A DNA stretch of 64,000 nt from assembly GCA_002415025.1 (NCBI GenBank), contig DIBR01000051.1:37269-101268 (forward strand), in the 5' to 3' direction. Positions within the stretch are counted from its first letter, which is position 1. Each line of letters starts with the position of its first letter. Positions 7,750 through 16,678 of the stretch are shown piece by piece. The stretch is from Spongiibacteraceae bacterium UBA5047. Lineage in GTDB: Bacteria; Pseudomonadota; Gammaproteobacteria; Pseudomonadales; Spongiibacteraceae. A model generated the notes under the pieces. It searched no databases and was not told where the DNA came from. It saw only the letters and a list, made by a program, of their open reading frames with translations. A program made the position numbers and the translations under genes.

Positions 7750-9114
7750 TCAAATGCGCTTGGCTTGCTCGGCCGCGTTGCCGGTGTAGTTTGCCGGGGT
7801 CAGGGCCTGCAGTTCGGCTTTGGCGCTGTCCGGGATATCCAGCGTGTCTACAAAGGCTTTGATGGTGTCGCGATTGATCGCCTGGCCGCGTGTGAGCGCC
7901 TTTAGTTTTTCGTAGGCCTGCTCTACGTTGTAGCGGCGCATAACCGTTTGGATGGGCTCTGCCAATACTTCCCAGCTTGCGTCGAGGTCTTCGGCGATGC
8001 GGGCGGCATTGATTTGCAGTTTACCAATGCCCTTGAGGCTGGATTCATACGCAATCAGACTGTAGGCAAGGCCGACACCCATATTGCGCAGTACGGTGGA
8101 GTCGGTCAGGTCGCGCTGCCAGCGAGACAGGGGGAGTTTCGCGGCGAGGTGGCCGAACAGGGCGTTGGCGATGCCAAGATTACCTTCAGAGTTTTCAAAA
8201 TCAATCGGGTTGACCTTGTGCGGCATGGTGGATGAACCCACTTCGCCCTCTACGGTACGCTGCTTAAAATACCCCAGAGAAATATAGCCCCAAACATCAC
8301 GGTCGAAATCGATCAGGATGGTATTAAAACGGGCGATGGCGTCAAACAGCTCGGCAATATAGTCGTGCGGTTCGATTTGTGTGGTGTAAGGGTTCCATTC
8401 CAGACCCAGTGATTCGATAAAGGTCCGGGCGTTGGCTTCCCAGTCGATACCGGGGTAGGCCGACAAATGCGCATTGTAGTTGCCTACTGCGCCATTGATT
8501 TTGCCAAGCAGCGGGACGCTGCCAATACCCTTGATCTGCCGCCGCAGACGCGCAACAACGTTGGCCATTTCCTTGCCCATGGTGGTCGGGCTCGCAGATT
8601 GACCGTGGGTGCGCGACAGCATGGGGACTTCGGCCAGCTCAACGGCGAGTGAAGCGAGAGCAGCGGTGATTTCCTCGCATTTTTCCAGCAGCAGTGTACG
8701 GCCGGCTTTCAGCATCAGCGCATGTGACAGGTTGTTGATATCTTCCGAGGTGCAGGCGAAATGAACAAATTCATTGCCCGCCGCGAGTTCGGCGTTGTCG
8801 GCAATGGTTTCCTTGATCAGATATTCCACCGCTTTAACGTCGTGGTTGGTGGTGCGCTCAATGTCTTTCACGCGCTGCGCGTGGGTTTCGTTAAAGCCGG
8901 ACACCAGTGTTTCCAGCAGGGCATTGGCGTTATCGCTGAACGGGGCCAATTCGTTAATATCAGGGTGATTGGCCAGTTGCTGCAGCCAGCGTACTTCAAC
9001 CTCAACGCGATATTTGATGAGTCCAAACTCGCTAAAAATACCTCGCAAGGGCAGTGTTTTGCTGCCATAACGACCGTCAATGGGAGAAATGGCGGTAAGC
9101 GCCGTCAAGTCCAT
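7750..9114 (-). CDS. purB: adenylosuccinate lyase
   Basis: Catalyses two steps of purine synthesis: cleavage of SAICAR to AICAR and of adenylosuccinate to AMP. The 454-residue length matches the gammaproteobacterial enzyme. The fumarase/aspartase superfamily signature GSSTMPHKVNPIDFEN is present, with the flexible catalytic-serine loop. The histidine regions TNHDVKAVEYLI and SRTHGQSASPTTMGKE are also intact. It lies between hflD (81 bases upstream) and roxA; the hflD-purB adjacency is known from related bacteria. Confidence 0.98.
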   Translation of the reverse strand: MDLTALTAISPIDGRYGSKTLPLRGIFSEFGLIKYRVEVEVRWLQQLANHPDINELAPFSDNANALLETLVSGFNETHAQRVKDIERTTNHDVKAVEYLIKETIADNAELAAGNEFVHFACTSEDINNLSHALMLKAGRTLLLEKCEEITAALASLAVELAEVPMLSRTHGQSASPTTMGKEMANVVARLRRQIKGIGSVPLLGKINGAVGNYNAHLSAYPGIDWEANARTFIESLGLEWNPYTTQIEPHDYIAELFDAIARFNTILIDFDRDVWGYISLGYFKQRTVEGEVGSSTMPHKVNPIDFENSEGNLGIANALFGHLAAKLPLSRWQRDLTDSTVLRNMGVGLAYSLIAYESSLKGIGKLQINAARIAEDLDASWEVLAEPIQTVMRRYNVEQAYEKLKALTRGQAINRDTIKAFVDTLDIPDSAKAELQALTPANYTGNAAEQAKRI

Positions 9115-9195
9115 GGAAATAACCCTTGGCTGAATGAATGGAGTGGTGTCGGAAAGGCCGCAATCATACCTTAGGCGGCCGGCTTAGTCAGGCGA

Positions 9196-9843
9196 TTAGT
9201 GTGGAATTTCACGCTGAAGAATGTCTCTGGCGGTTCGCAGTATTGCCTGCTTTTTAAACAAGAAATGCAGGCGCCGGCCACCCTGTTGCCGCCACAGATA
9301 GCCGGCGCGGATGGCCGCCATCAACAGGGCGCGAATGCGGTCGGCATTGTGTTCATTCTGGAGTTGCTGGGCGCTGCCATTAACCTTGATTCGAAACTTG
9401 AAATGGCTGATCGTATCTTTATATACTGCTGCAATTGATGGCGATAATTCACTGATATTTCTAGAATTTACCTGGGCGCCTTTGGCGCTGTGCTCAAGTC
9501 GTGAACGGACGATAGCGGCGACGTCCGGCTGCTTTTCCAATTGACGCTGCAGTTGAGTGGCACCAATGAGATAGCGCACCAGCTCCCGGTCACTCTGGCT
9601 GCGTTCGCCGCTGAGCAGGTCGTTCAGCCGCCGCAGGCCCAGTTCCAGTTTGACCACGCCGCCATAAGCGTCTGCGGTTGTCTGGGCCGAAAAGCTGAAC
9701 AGGCTTTGCAGGCAGGCTTCAAAGGGCTCGGGTTCGGCCGTTCCGGTGCGGGCTATGCTGTCGACCAGCGAGACGGCCTGGCACAGGCCTGCTAGCGCCA
9801 GCACTTGCTCGCGCAGGGTATCATCGGGGTTTGAATCAGCCAT
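9196..9843 (-). CDS. hflD: HflD family lysogenization regulator
   Basis: From the ATG at 9843 the product is 215 residues, beginning MADSNPDDTLREQVLALAGL. This start gives the typical HflD length, and an 8-base overlap with the end of mnmA (ATGGCTGA) supports translational coupling. The in-frame extension upstream lies wholly inside mnmA and is rejected. HflD is an all-helical, peripherally membrane-associated protein known in E. coli for affecting the phage lambda CII protein. Its housekeeping role is unclear. The mnmA-hflD-purB order is the conserved one. Confidence 0.9.
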   Translation of the reverse strand: MADSNPDDTLREQVLALAGLCQAVSLVDSIARTGTAEPEPFEACLQSLFSFSAQTTADAYGGVVKLELGLRRLNDLLSGERSQSDRELVRYLIGATQLQRQLEKQPDVAAIVRSRLEHSAKGAQVNSRNISELSPSIAAVYKDTISHFKFRIKVNGSAQQLQNEHNADRIRALLMAAIRAGYLWRQQGGRRLHFLFKKQAILRTARDILQREIPH

Positions 9844-10936
9844 GGGCGCGCTTCTCCGGGAGGTTAAAAGCGCGTTCGATAACTGCGCCGCCCAGACAGA
9901 CTTCACCCTCATAAAATACGACAGACTGCCCCGGCGTTATGGCACGTTGGGGCTCATCAAAATTCACAATCACGCTGTTGTTGTCCTGCAAGAAAAGTGT
10001 GCAAGCCTGGTCCGGCTGCCGATAGCGGGTTTTTGCCTGGCAGCGCAGGGGCAGGCTGGGTGCTTCGGTAATCCAGTGCACGGGCGCTGTACTGAGAGAA
10101 TCTTTAAACAGGCTGGGGTGGTTGCTGCCCTGGGTAACCAGCAACACATTGCGTTCCAGGTCCTTGGCCACCACGTACCAAGGGGAATCGTCGGCACCTT
10201 TTACCCCGCCAATGCCGAGGCCCTGACGCTGGCCAATGGTGTGATACATCAGGCCGCTGTGCTGCCCCATAACCTGACCTTGCAGGTTCTCGATATCACC
10301 GGGCTGGGCGGGCAGATAGGTTTGAAGAAAATCCTTGAAGCGGCGCTCGCCAATAAAGCAAATGCCGGTGCTGTCTTTCTTGTTGTGCGTAGCCAGACCG
10401 TGCTCGGCGGCCAGCGCGCGCACCTCGGATTTTTCCAGTTCGCCAACCGGAAAGAGTGTTTTTGCAAACTGCTGGCTAGCCACTGCATGCAGGAAGTAAC
10501 TTTGATCTTTGTTGTTATCGAGCCCTTTGAGCAGGCAGCCTTGGCCATCGGTGCGGGCGTAGTGCCCGGTGGCGATGTAATCTGCACCCAGGGTCAGTGC
10601 GTAGTCGAGGAAGGCCTTGAATTTGATTTCCCGGTTGCAAAGAATATCCGGGTTGGGCGTACGGCCGGCTTTGTATTCGGCCAGAAAATGTTCAAAAACG
10701 TTGTCCCAGTATTCAGCGGCGAAATTGGCGCCGTGCAGGGGAATGCCGATCTTGTCGCAGACAGCCTGCGCGTCGGCAAAGTCTTCTTTGGCGGTGCAGT
10801 ATTCGGTGCCGTCGTCTTCGTCCCAGTTTTTCATAAACAGGCCTTCGACACGGTAGCCCTGTTCAAGCAGCAACAGCGCGGCAACAGAGGAATCAACGCC
10901 TCCGGACATGCCGACAATGACTTTTGCGGTACTCAT
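9836..10936 (-). CDS. mnmA: tRNA-specific 2-thiouridylase
   Basis: Adds sulfur to the wobble uridine of tRNAs for Lys, Glu and Gln. The 366 residues show the N-terminal PP-loop GMSGGVDSSVAALLL, which binds ATP to adenylate the uridine. The first active-site cysteine lies in NPDILCNREIKFKAFL and the second in KDSTGICFIGERRF. A C-terminal beta-barrel follows. It starts 24 bases after nudJ and overlaps hflD by 8 bases, so the genes form one run. Confidence 0.97.
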   Translation of the reverse strand: MSTAKVIVGMSGGVDSSVAALLLLEQGYRVEGLFMKNWDEDDGTEYCTAKEDFADAQAVCDKIGIPLHGANFAAEYWDNVFEHFLAEYKAGRTPNPDILCNREIKFKAFLDYALTLGADYIATGHYARTDGQGCLLKGLDNNKDQSYFLHAVASQQFAKTLFPVGELEKSEVRALAAEHGLATHNKKDSTGICFIGERRFKDFLQTYLPAQPGDIENLQGQVMGQHSGLMYHTIGQRQGLGIGGVKGADDSPWYVVAKDLERNVLLVTQGSNHPSLFKDSLSTAPVHWITEAPSLPLRCQAKTRYRQPDQACTLFLQDNNSVIVNFDEPQRAITPGQSVVFYEGEVCLGGAVIERAFNLPEKRAHG

Positions 10937-10960
10937 TTCGCAGTGCTCATGCCAGGGCCG

Positions 10961-11407
10961 TCAATACAGCAGGTTCAGGGGGTAGCGATGCCCGGCGAGA
11001 TATTGATCAATTGTCGCCAGTACCAGTTCGCTACGCAGCTCGTCAGCACGCTCAAGCAGCTCATCGCGGCTTAACCAGAGTGGCTGAATGATGCCTTTGT
11101 CGAGGGTAGCGTCGGGGATTTCGGCAACCACATCGGCAAAAAAACTGGTTCGATAGTAAGTCACGCCGTTCGCTGCTTCAAACAGGCTGGCACCAATCAA
11201 CCCCTGAATAGCGACTTGCCAGCCGGTCTCTTCTCGGGTTTCGCGTTCGGCTGCCGCAATGAGGGATTCGCCCGGATCGAGGTGTCCGGCGGGCTGGTTT
11301 ATAACCGTTCGACCTTCGGCGCGTTCCTGCACCATGAGAAAACGGCCATTGCGTTCTACAACGGTGGCAACGGTTACGTGTGCATGCCATGGGCGCTTGT
11401 CAGTCAT
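10961..11407 (-). CDS. nudJ: Nudix hydrolase (NudJ-like)
   Basis: A 148-residue Nudix protein. The Nudix box fits GX5EX7REUXEEXGU exactly at residues 41-63 (G41, E47, R55, E56, E59, E60, G62). The flanking HVTVATVVERNGRFLMVQE and NQPAGHLDPGESL match the E. coli NudJ pattern, and mnmA-nudJ adjacency is also found in E. coli. NudJ hydrolyses nucleoside di- and triphosphates and HMP pyrophosphate; the substrate here is inferred. Confidence 0.88.
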   Translation of the reverse strand: MTDKRPWHAHVTVATVVERNGRFLMVQERAEGRTVINQPAGHLDPGESLIAAAERETREETGWQVAIQGLIGASLFEAANGVTYYRTSFFADVVAEIPDATLDKGIIQPLWLSRDELLERADELRSELVLATIDQYLAGHRYPLNLLY

Positions 11408-11442
11408 TTAATAAATTGCTCGATCGTGCGCAAAAGGCGCGA

Positions 11443-12057
11443 TTATACGCGCTTGCGACCGCCGGATGTAGGCTTGGTGCGTGACGATCGGGCGCGGGCA
11501 GGACGTCGCGCCGCGTGCAGGGTTTGCAGGGCGAATTCTCCCGGGGTCAGTGCGCCGAGCTGCCAGTCGCCAATCGCGGCGCGAATCAGGCGCAAGGTCG
11601 GGAAGCCTACCTGAGCTGTCATGCGTCGCACCTGCCGATTTCGGCCCTCGCAAATTTTAATCTCTACCCAGCTTGTGGGAATCTGCTGTCGCACTCGCAC
11701 CGGCGGATCACGCGGCCACAAGCCTGCGGGTTCCGCAATTCTGTTGGCACGCGCCGGAAGGGTTGCACCATCATTGAGCACAACACCGTCGCGGAGTTGC
11801 TGCAATGCGGCGTCACTGATATTACCGTCAACTTGTACCCAATAGGTTTTTTGCAGTTTGTGTTTCGGGTGGCTAATCTGTGCCTGTAGCTGGCCATCGT
11901 CGGTTAGTATCATCAGGCCCTCGGAGTCGAAATCGAGCCGGCCTGCGGGGTAAACACCCGGGATGGACAGGTAATTTGCCAGGGTTTCGCGCGCATCGTT
12001 GCTACGAAACTGCGACAGCACGCGAAAGGGTTTATTGAATAAGACCAGAGTACTCAT
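11443..12057 (-). CDS. rluE: 23S rRNA pseudouridine synthase RluE-like
   Basis: An RsuA/RluB/E/F-family pseudouridine synthase of about 204 residues from the ATG at 12057 (MSTLVLFNKPFRV). A GTG eight codons further upstream is an alternative start. Neither has a strong ribosome-binding site. The catalytic motif PAGRLDFDSEGLMILT places the nucleophilic aspartate at residue 42, and EGRNRQVRRMTAQVGFPTLR is the typical family ending. There is no S4 domain, as in RluE. E. coli RluE modifies U2457 of 23S rRNA. It is the first gene of the minus-strand run and is divergent from icd. Confidence 0.9.
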   Translation of the reverse strand: MSTLVLFNKPFRVLSQFRSNDARETLANYLSIPGVYPAGRLDFDSEGLMILTDDGQLQAQISHPKHKLQKTYWVQVDGNISDAALQQLRDGVVLNDGATLPARANRIAEPAGLWPRDPPVRVRQQIPTSWVEIKICEGRNRQVRRMTAQVGFPTLRLIRAAIGDWQLGALTPGEFALQTLHAARRPARARSSRTKPTSGGRKRV

Positions 12058-12122
12058 AGAAATTAGGCAGGAAATAGTCACTATAAATTGTTATGATACG
12101 TCGCCTTTTGACGTACAGCCAG

Positions 12123-12139
12123 GTGAAAGCCCGTTTCAC
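12123..12139. promoter_or_regulatory. interrupted palindrome in the rluE/icd intergenic region
   Basis: GTGAAA, a 5-base spacer (GCCCG), then TTTCAC form a perfect 6-bp inverted repeat. It lies about 70 bases upstream of the icd start in the only gap between the divergent rluE and icd genes. A CACTGAAAA direct repeat follows at 12161 and 12177. It could be an operator for a dimeric regulator of icd. No known regulator is assigned. Confidence 0.3.
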
Positions 12140-12208
12140 GACAGGGTTTCTCAAACCGCGCACTGAAAAGGCCTCACACTGAAAAATAGATAATCCATGG
12201 AGTCAAGA

Positions 12209-13465
12209 ATGGGATACCAACATATCAAGGTGCCTTCAGAGGGTGAGAAAATTTCCGTGAATGCGGATCTTTCCCTTAACGTCCCTGATCGGCCAATTAT
12301 TCCTTTTATCGAAGGAGATGGCATTGGGGTCGATATCACTCCGGTGATGATTGACGTTGTCGATGCGGCGATTGAAAAAGCCTACGGTGGCAGCAAAAAA
12401 ATCAGCTGGATGGAAATTTACACTGGCGAGAAAGCAGCTGAGCTGTACGACGGTGACTGGTTCCCGGCGGAAACGCTGGATGCAATCAAGGAATATGTGG
12501 TTGCCATTAAAGGCCCTCTGACAACACCCGTCGGTGGTGGTTTTCGTTCATTGAACGTTGCTCTGCGTCAGGAGCTGGATCTGTACGTATGTCAGCGCCC
12601 GGTTCGCTGGTTTGAAGGCGTGCCGTCACCCGTGAAAGAGCCCGGCAAGACCAACATGGTTATCTTTCGTGAAAACTCCGAAGACATTTATGCGGGCATC
12701 GAGTGGCAAGCAGGCACCGAAGAAGCCGATAAAGTCGTCAAGTTTCTGCAAGACGAAATGGGTGTTACCAAAATCCGCTTCCCCCAGAACGTCGGCATCG
12801 GTGTTAAACCGGTTTCGGAAGAGGGCACACAGCGCCTTGTTCGCAAAGCAATTCAATACACTATCGATCAGGATTTGCCGTCACTGACCATCGTGCACAA
12901 AGGCAATATCATGAAGTTCACCGAAGGTGCCTTCAAAAACTGGGGCTACGAGCTGGCTCAGAAGGAATTTGGCGGCGAGCTGCTGGACGGCGGCCCCTGG
13001 GTGAAAATCAAGAACCCGAACACAGGCAAAGAGATTGTCATCAAGGACGTGATTGCTGACGCCATGCTCCAGCAGGTACTGCTGCGCCCTGACGAGTACA
13101 GCGTTATTGCTACACTGAACCTGAACGGCGACTACCTGTCAGACGCTCTGGCTGCCCAGGTAGGCGGCATCGGTATTGCACCGGGCGCCAACCTCAGTGA
13201 CAACGTTGCCCTGTTTGAAGCCACCCACGGTACTGCGCCAAAGTATGCCGGTCAGGACAAGGTGAACCCCGGTTCGCTGATTCTGTCTGCAGAAATGATG
13301 TTGCGCCACTTGGGCTGGAACGAAGCGGCCGACCTGATTATCGACGGTATGAACGGTGCGATTCAGGCCAAGACGGTCACTTACGATTTTGAGCGCCTGA
13401 TGGACGGTGCCAAACTGATGAAGTGTTCCGAGTTCGGCAAGGCCATTATTGCGAAAATGAGCTAA
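12209..13465 (+). CDS. icd: NADP-dependent isocitrate dehydrogenase
   Basis: Oxidatively decarboxylates isocitrate to 2-oxoglutarate in the TCA cycle. The start is taken as the ATG at 12209, giving MGYQHIKVPSEG as in Pseudomonas Icd. GGAG lies six bases ahead of it, and the ATG at 12197 falls inside that ribosome-binding site. The product is 418 residues. The phosphorylation/substrate loop FRENSEDIYAGIEW, the catalytic VHKGNIMKFTEGAFK and the NADP-binding HGTAPKYAGQDKVNPGS are intact. The serine of RENSED is the AceK target in E. coli. A strong bidirectional terminator follows. Confidence 0.98.
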   Translation: MGYQHIKVPSEGEKISVNADLSLNVPDRPIIPFIEGDGIGVDITPVMIDVVDAAIEKAYGGSKKISWMEIYTGEKAAELYDGDWFPAETLDAIKEYVVAIKGPLTTPVGGGFRSLNVALRQELDLYVCQRPVRWFEGVPSPVKEPGKTNMVIFRENSEDIYAGIEWQAGTEEADKVVKFLQDEMGVTKIRFPQNVGIGVKPVSEEGTQRLVRKAIQYTIDQDLPSLTIVHKGNIMKFTEGAFKNWGYELAQKEFGGELLDGGPWVKIKNPNTGKEIVIKDVIADAMLQQVLLRPDEYSVIATLNLNGDYLSDALAAQVGGIGIAPGANLSDNVALFEATHGTAPKYAGQDKVNPGSLILSAEMMLRHLGWNEAADLIIDGMNGAIQAKTVTYDFERLMDGAKLMKCSEFGKAIIAKMS

Positions 13466-13473
13466 GCAAAAAC

Positions 13474-13505
13474 GCGCGCAGCCAGTCGGCTGCGCGCCTG
13501 TTTTT
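13474..13505. terminator. bidirectional rho-independent terminator between icd and cspD
   Basis: A perfect 10-bp GC-rich stem, GCGCGCAGCC and GGCTGCGCGC around an AGTC loop. T5 follows on the plus strand (after CTG) and A5 precedes it, which reads as T5 on the minus strand. It therefore serves both convergent genes, icd and cspD. Confidence 0.9.
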
Positions 13506-13546
13506 CACGGTATTTCGCGGTGGGGGGCTGTCTTTCGGTAGATGGT

Positions 13547-13786
13547 CTACGCAGTTGCCACTTTCTCGCGTTCCTGCATTTCTTCCGTGCATTTGATATT
13601 TACGGCATGTCTGCCTTTGGGGCCATCTTCCAGATCAAACTGTACGCTTTGTCCGGCTTTCAGTGTTTTATAGCCATCCATGTCTATCGCACTGTAGTGA
13701 ACAAAAATATCCTCTTCGGAGTTTTCTGCGACTACAAAACCATAGCCCTTGGCATTATTGAACCACTTAACTACACCAGTATTCAT
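13547..13786 (-). CDS. cspD: cold-shock domain protein CspD-like
   Basis: A 79-residue single cold-shock domain. RNP1 is KGYGFV (residues 13-18), RNP2 is DIFVHYSAI, and the N-terminal VVKWFNNAKGYGF is typical. The extra C-terminal tail beyond the domain and the divergent position next to clpS both match CspD. In E. coli CspD is a stationary-phase inhibitor of DNA replication rather than a cold-induced chaperone. It ends against the icd terminator. Confidence 0.92.
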   Translation of the reverse strand: MNTGVVKWFNNAKGYGFVVAENSEEDIFVHYSAIDMDGYKTLKAGQSVQFDLEDGPKGRHAVNIKCTEEMQEREKVATA

Positions 13787-13982
13787 AATGACTTTTCCGC
13801 TTCAGGTTTTTGATATACTCGACTGCAACTGCTTGCTGCGACATTGAGTCGGCTGATTGTTATAGAACTTCCTTCGCGATCAATGTCTTAGTAGAGTTAC
13901 GTTATACAGGTACCAGTTGGCAGGTCAATATCCCCACGTACCCGAATAGTAAAATTCACTTATTTGCAATCTAAGCGGAATC

Positions 13983-14363
13983 ATGCAACGTAAACCCGAT
14001 AGTAACGGCCTTTTGGCGCCCTTGATTCGCCTCAGCCGGGAAGACGATGAAGACTCCCGACACGGGGGCGGCCTCTCGGTTCAGGAAGTTGAACCGGAAC
14101 AAAAGGCGCCTTCGTTATACCGTGTGGTCTTGATGAATGATGACTACACCCCCATGGAATTTGTTGTTGAAGTATTGGAGGTGTTTTTCAACAAGGATCG
14201 ACAAACCGCGACCCATATTATGTTGACGGTGCACACACAGGGCAAAGGCGTTTGTGGCATCTATACTCGTGATATAGCGGAAACTAAAGCCGCGCAAGTG
14301 AATCAATATGCTAGGAAGCATGAACACCCGCTTCTTGCCGAAATTGAAGAGAGCAGTGATTGA
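13983..14363 (+). CDS. clpS: ATP-dependent Clp protease adaptor ClpS
   Basis: Delivers N-degron substrates (Leu, Phe, Tyr or Trp at the N-terminus) to ClpAP. The 126 residues have a long flexible N-terminal arm of about 45 residues. The core follows, with YRVVLMNDDYTPMEFVVEVL, whose Asn-Asp-Asp and Met line the N-degron pocket. Further on is ATHIMLTVHTQGKGVCGIY. It precedes clpA by 16 bases, the standard operon. The two transferases that create its substrates, bpt and aat, lie about 3 kb away. Confidence 0.97.
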   Translation: MQRKPDSNGLLAPLIRLSREDDEDSRHGGGLSVQEVEPEQKAPSLYRVVLMNDDYTPMEFVVEVLEVFFNKDRQTATHIMLTVHTQGKGVCGIYTRDIAETKAAQVNQYARKHEHPLLAEIEESSD

Positions 14364-14379
14364 GAGGTAGCACACCGCC

Positions 14380-16656
14380 ATGCTGAGCAGAGATCTGGAA
14401 GCCACCCTGGGGCAGGCCTTTAAAGAGGCCAGAACCAAAAGCCACGAGTTTATGACGGTCGAGCATCTGCTATTGGCGCTGCTGGACAATGAGGCTGCCA
14501 ATAAGGTGTTGGTGGCCTGTGGCGCGGATATGCGTCAACTGCGCTTTGACCTGGTGGAGTTTGTCGAAGCGACGACACCACTTATTCCCGAAAACGATAT
14601 GGAGCGGGAAACCCAGCCAACCCTGGGCTTTCAGCGTGTGCTCCAGCGTGCGGTGTTTCACGTTCAGTCGTCCGGCAAGCAGGAGGTGACGGGAGCCAAT
14701 GTGCTGGTCGCCATTTTCAGTGAGCAGGAAAGTCAGGCGGTTTACTTCCTCAAGCAGCAAAATATCGCCAGGCTGGATGTCGTTAATTACATCACACACG
14801 GCATTTCACGTATCGCCGAAGACGATGCTGCTTCAGATGCCGGTATCAAAGCGGATGAAGAGGGCGGCGAAGCGAGTTCTGATCGCCCGCTCGATCAGTT
14901 TGCGGTCAACCTCAACACCGAAGCCGAAGAAGGGCGCATTGACCCCCTGGTTGGCCGGCTTGACGAGGTAACGCGCGTTGCGCAGATTCTGTCACGTCGC
15001 CGCAAAAATAATCCTTTGCTTGTGGGCGAGTCGGGTGTCGGTAAAACTGCCATTGCCGAAGGCCTCGCCAAGTTGATTGTCGAAGGCGAAGTGCCTGAAA
15101 TTTTGAAAGACAGCGTGGTGTACTCGCTGGACCTCGGCGCGCTGCTGGCGGGCACCAAATATCGCGGGGATTTCGAGAAGCGCTTCAAGGGACTTCTGGC
15201 GGACCTGAAAAAGCGGGAAGGCGCCATTTTGTTTATCGACGAAATCCATACCATTATCGGGGCGGGTGCCGCCTCCGGCGGCGTTATGGATGCGTCAAAC
15301 TTGCTTAAGCCCTTGCTGGCTTCCGGCCAGATGCGCTGCATTGGCTCCACTACTTTTCAAGAATATCGCGGTATTTTCGAGAAAGACCGTGCCCTGAGTC
15401 GCCGCTTCCAGAAAATTGATGTGCTGGAGCCCAGTGTTGACGAGGCTCACGGTATTCTCAAAGGTCTGAAATCGCGTTTTGAGAAGTTTCACGAGCTGGA
15501 GTACACCGACGCTGCACTGAAAGCGGCTGCCGAGTTGTCGGATCGCTATATCAATGACCGTTTTCTGCCAGACAAGGCGATAGACGTAATAGATGAGGCG
15601 GGCGCCTTTCAGCGCCTGCAAAAGGGCGATGCGCGCAAAACCCTGCTTGATGTGCCGGATATAGAGGCCGTTATCGCGAAGATAGCGCGCATACCCCCTA
15701 AATCCGTGTCGTCGGATGACAAGACCATTCTCGCCAAGCTCGAAGAAAACCTGAAAATGGTGGTGTTTGGTCAGGATCCGGCAATTTCTACCCTGGCGGC
15801 GGCCATCAAGCTGGCGCGCGCAGGCCTGAAAGAGCCGCAAAAGCCGATAGGCTCCTTTCTGCTCGCCGGCCCGACCGGTGTTGGCAAGACCGAAGTTTGC
15901 CGACAGCTGGCAAAATTGCTGGGGCTGGAGCTGGTGCGCTTCGATATGTCCGAATATATGGAGCGCCATACGGTGTCACGCCTGATCGGTGCGCCCCCCG
16001 GCTATGTCGGTTTTGACCAGGGCGGGTTGCTAACCGATGCCGTAAGCAAGGCCCCGCATTGCGTTGTGCTGCTTGATGAAATCGAAAAAGCCCATCCGGA
16101 TTTGTTCAATTTGCTGCTGCAGGTAATGGACCACGGCTCTCTGACCGATAACAACGGACGTAAAGCCGATTTCCGCAATGTGATTCTGGTCATGACAACC
16201 AATGCGGGTGCAGAGAGCATGAGCAAGCGTTCGATGGGCTTCACCGAGCAGGACAACAGTACTGACTCGCTGGAGGCGATCAACCGCCTGTTTACACCGG
16301 AGTTCCGCAACCGGCTGGACAGCACCGTGTTGTTCAACCCGCTTGAAACTGACGTGGTACTAACGGTTGTCGACAAATTCCTGTTTGAGCTGCAGTCGCA
16401 ACTGGACGACAAGCAGGTAACGATCAACGTTGACGACGATGCCCGCCAATGGCTGGTTGAACATGGCTACGACAAGCAGATGGGTGCCCGCCCGATGACG
16501 CGAATCATCCAGGAGCACATTAAAAAGCCGCTGGCGGAGATGGTGTTGTTTGGCGATCTGGCAGAGAAGGGCGGTGTTGTCAGGGTGTCGGTTACGGACG
16601 GCAAGTTGACACTTAGCGTCCAGCAGTCTGCCGAACTGGAAGCGCCCGTTCACTAA
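14380..16656 (+). CDS. clpA: ATP-dependent Clp protease ATP-binding subunit ClpA
   Basis: An unfoldase of 758 residues that feeds ClpP. The N-domain (1-150) binds ClpS. The first AAA+ module has Walker A GESGVGKT at 216-223 and Walker B LFIDEIHTIIGAG. The second has GPTGVGKT at 497-504 and VVLLDEIEKAHPD. The ClpP-docking loop, Ile-Gly-Leu or Ile-Gly-Phe in the ClpA and ClpX I recall, reads Met619-Gly620-Phe621 here. The stop codon lies inside a terminator hairpin shared with the convergent infA. Confidence 0.98.
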   Translation: MLSRDLEATLGQAFKEARTKSHEFMTVEHLLLALLDNEAANKVLVACGADMRQLRFDLVEFVEATTPLIPENDMERETQPTLGFQRVLQRAVFHVQSSGKQEVTGANVLVAIFSEQESQAVYFLKQQNIARLDVVNYITHGISRIAEDDAASDAGIKADEEGGEASSDRPLDQFAVNLNTEAEEGRIDPLVGRLDEVTRVAQILSRRRKNNPLLVGESGVGKTAIAEGLAKLIVEGEVPEILKDSVVYSLDLGALLAGTKYRGDFEKRFKGLLADLKKREGAILFIDEIHTIIGAGAASGGVMDASNLLKPLLASGQMRCIGSTTFQEYRGIFEKDRALSRRFQKIDVLEPSVDEAHGILKGLKSRFEKFHELEYTDAALKAAAELSDRYINDRFLPDKAIDVIDEAGAFQRLQKGDARKTLLDVPDIEAVIAKIARIPPKSVSSDDKTILAKLEENLKMVVFGQDPAISTLAAAIKLARAGLKEPQKPIGSFLLAGPTGVGKTEVCRQLAKLLGLELVRFDMSEYMERHTVSRLIGAPPGYVGFDQGGLLTDAVSKAPHCVVLLDEIEKAHPDLFNLLLQVMDHGSLTDNNGRKADFRNVILVMTTNAGAESMSKRSMGFTEQDNSTDSLEAINRLFTPEFRNRLDSTVLFNPLETDVVLTVVDKFLFELQSQLDDKQVTINVDDDARQWLVEHGYDKQMGARPMTRIIQEHIKKPLAEMVLFGDLAEKGGVVRVSVTDGKLTLSVQQSAELEAPVH

Positions 16657-16668
16657 CGGGCGCCTTTT
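16642..16668 (+). terminator. terminator overlapping the end of clpA
   Basis: GCGCCCGTT and AACGGGCGC form a perfect 9-bp stem around CACT, followed by C and T4. The clpA stop codon (TAA, 16654-16656) lies in the right arm, so ribosome arrival would interfere with folding until release. Confidence 0.7.
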
Positions 16669-16678
16669 ACTTCAGCCC

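Noticed and set aside
9746..11074. A 442-codon open frame on the plus strand across hflD, mnmA and nudJ
   Set aside because: It is the antisense shadow of mnmA and its neighbours, which have clear motifs on the minus strand; the plus-strand product has no recognisable domain and no ribosome-binding site was seen.
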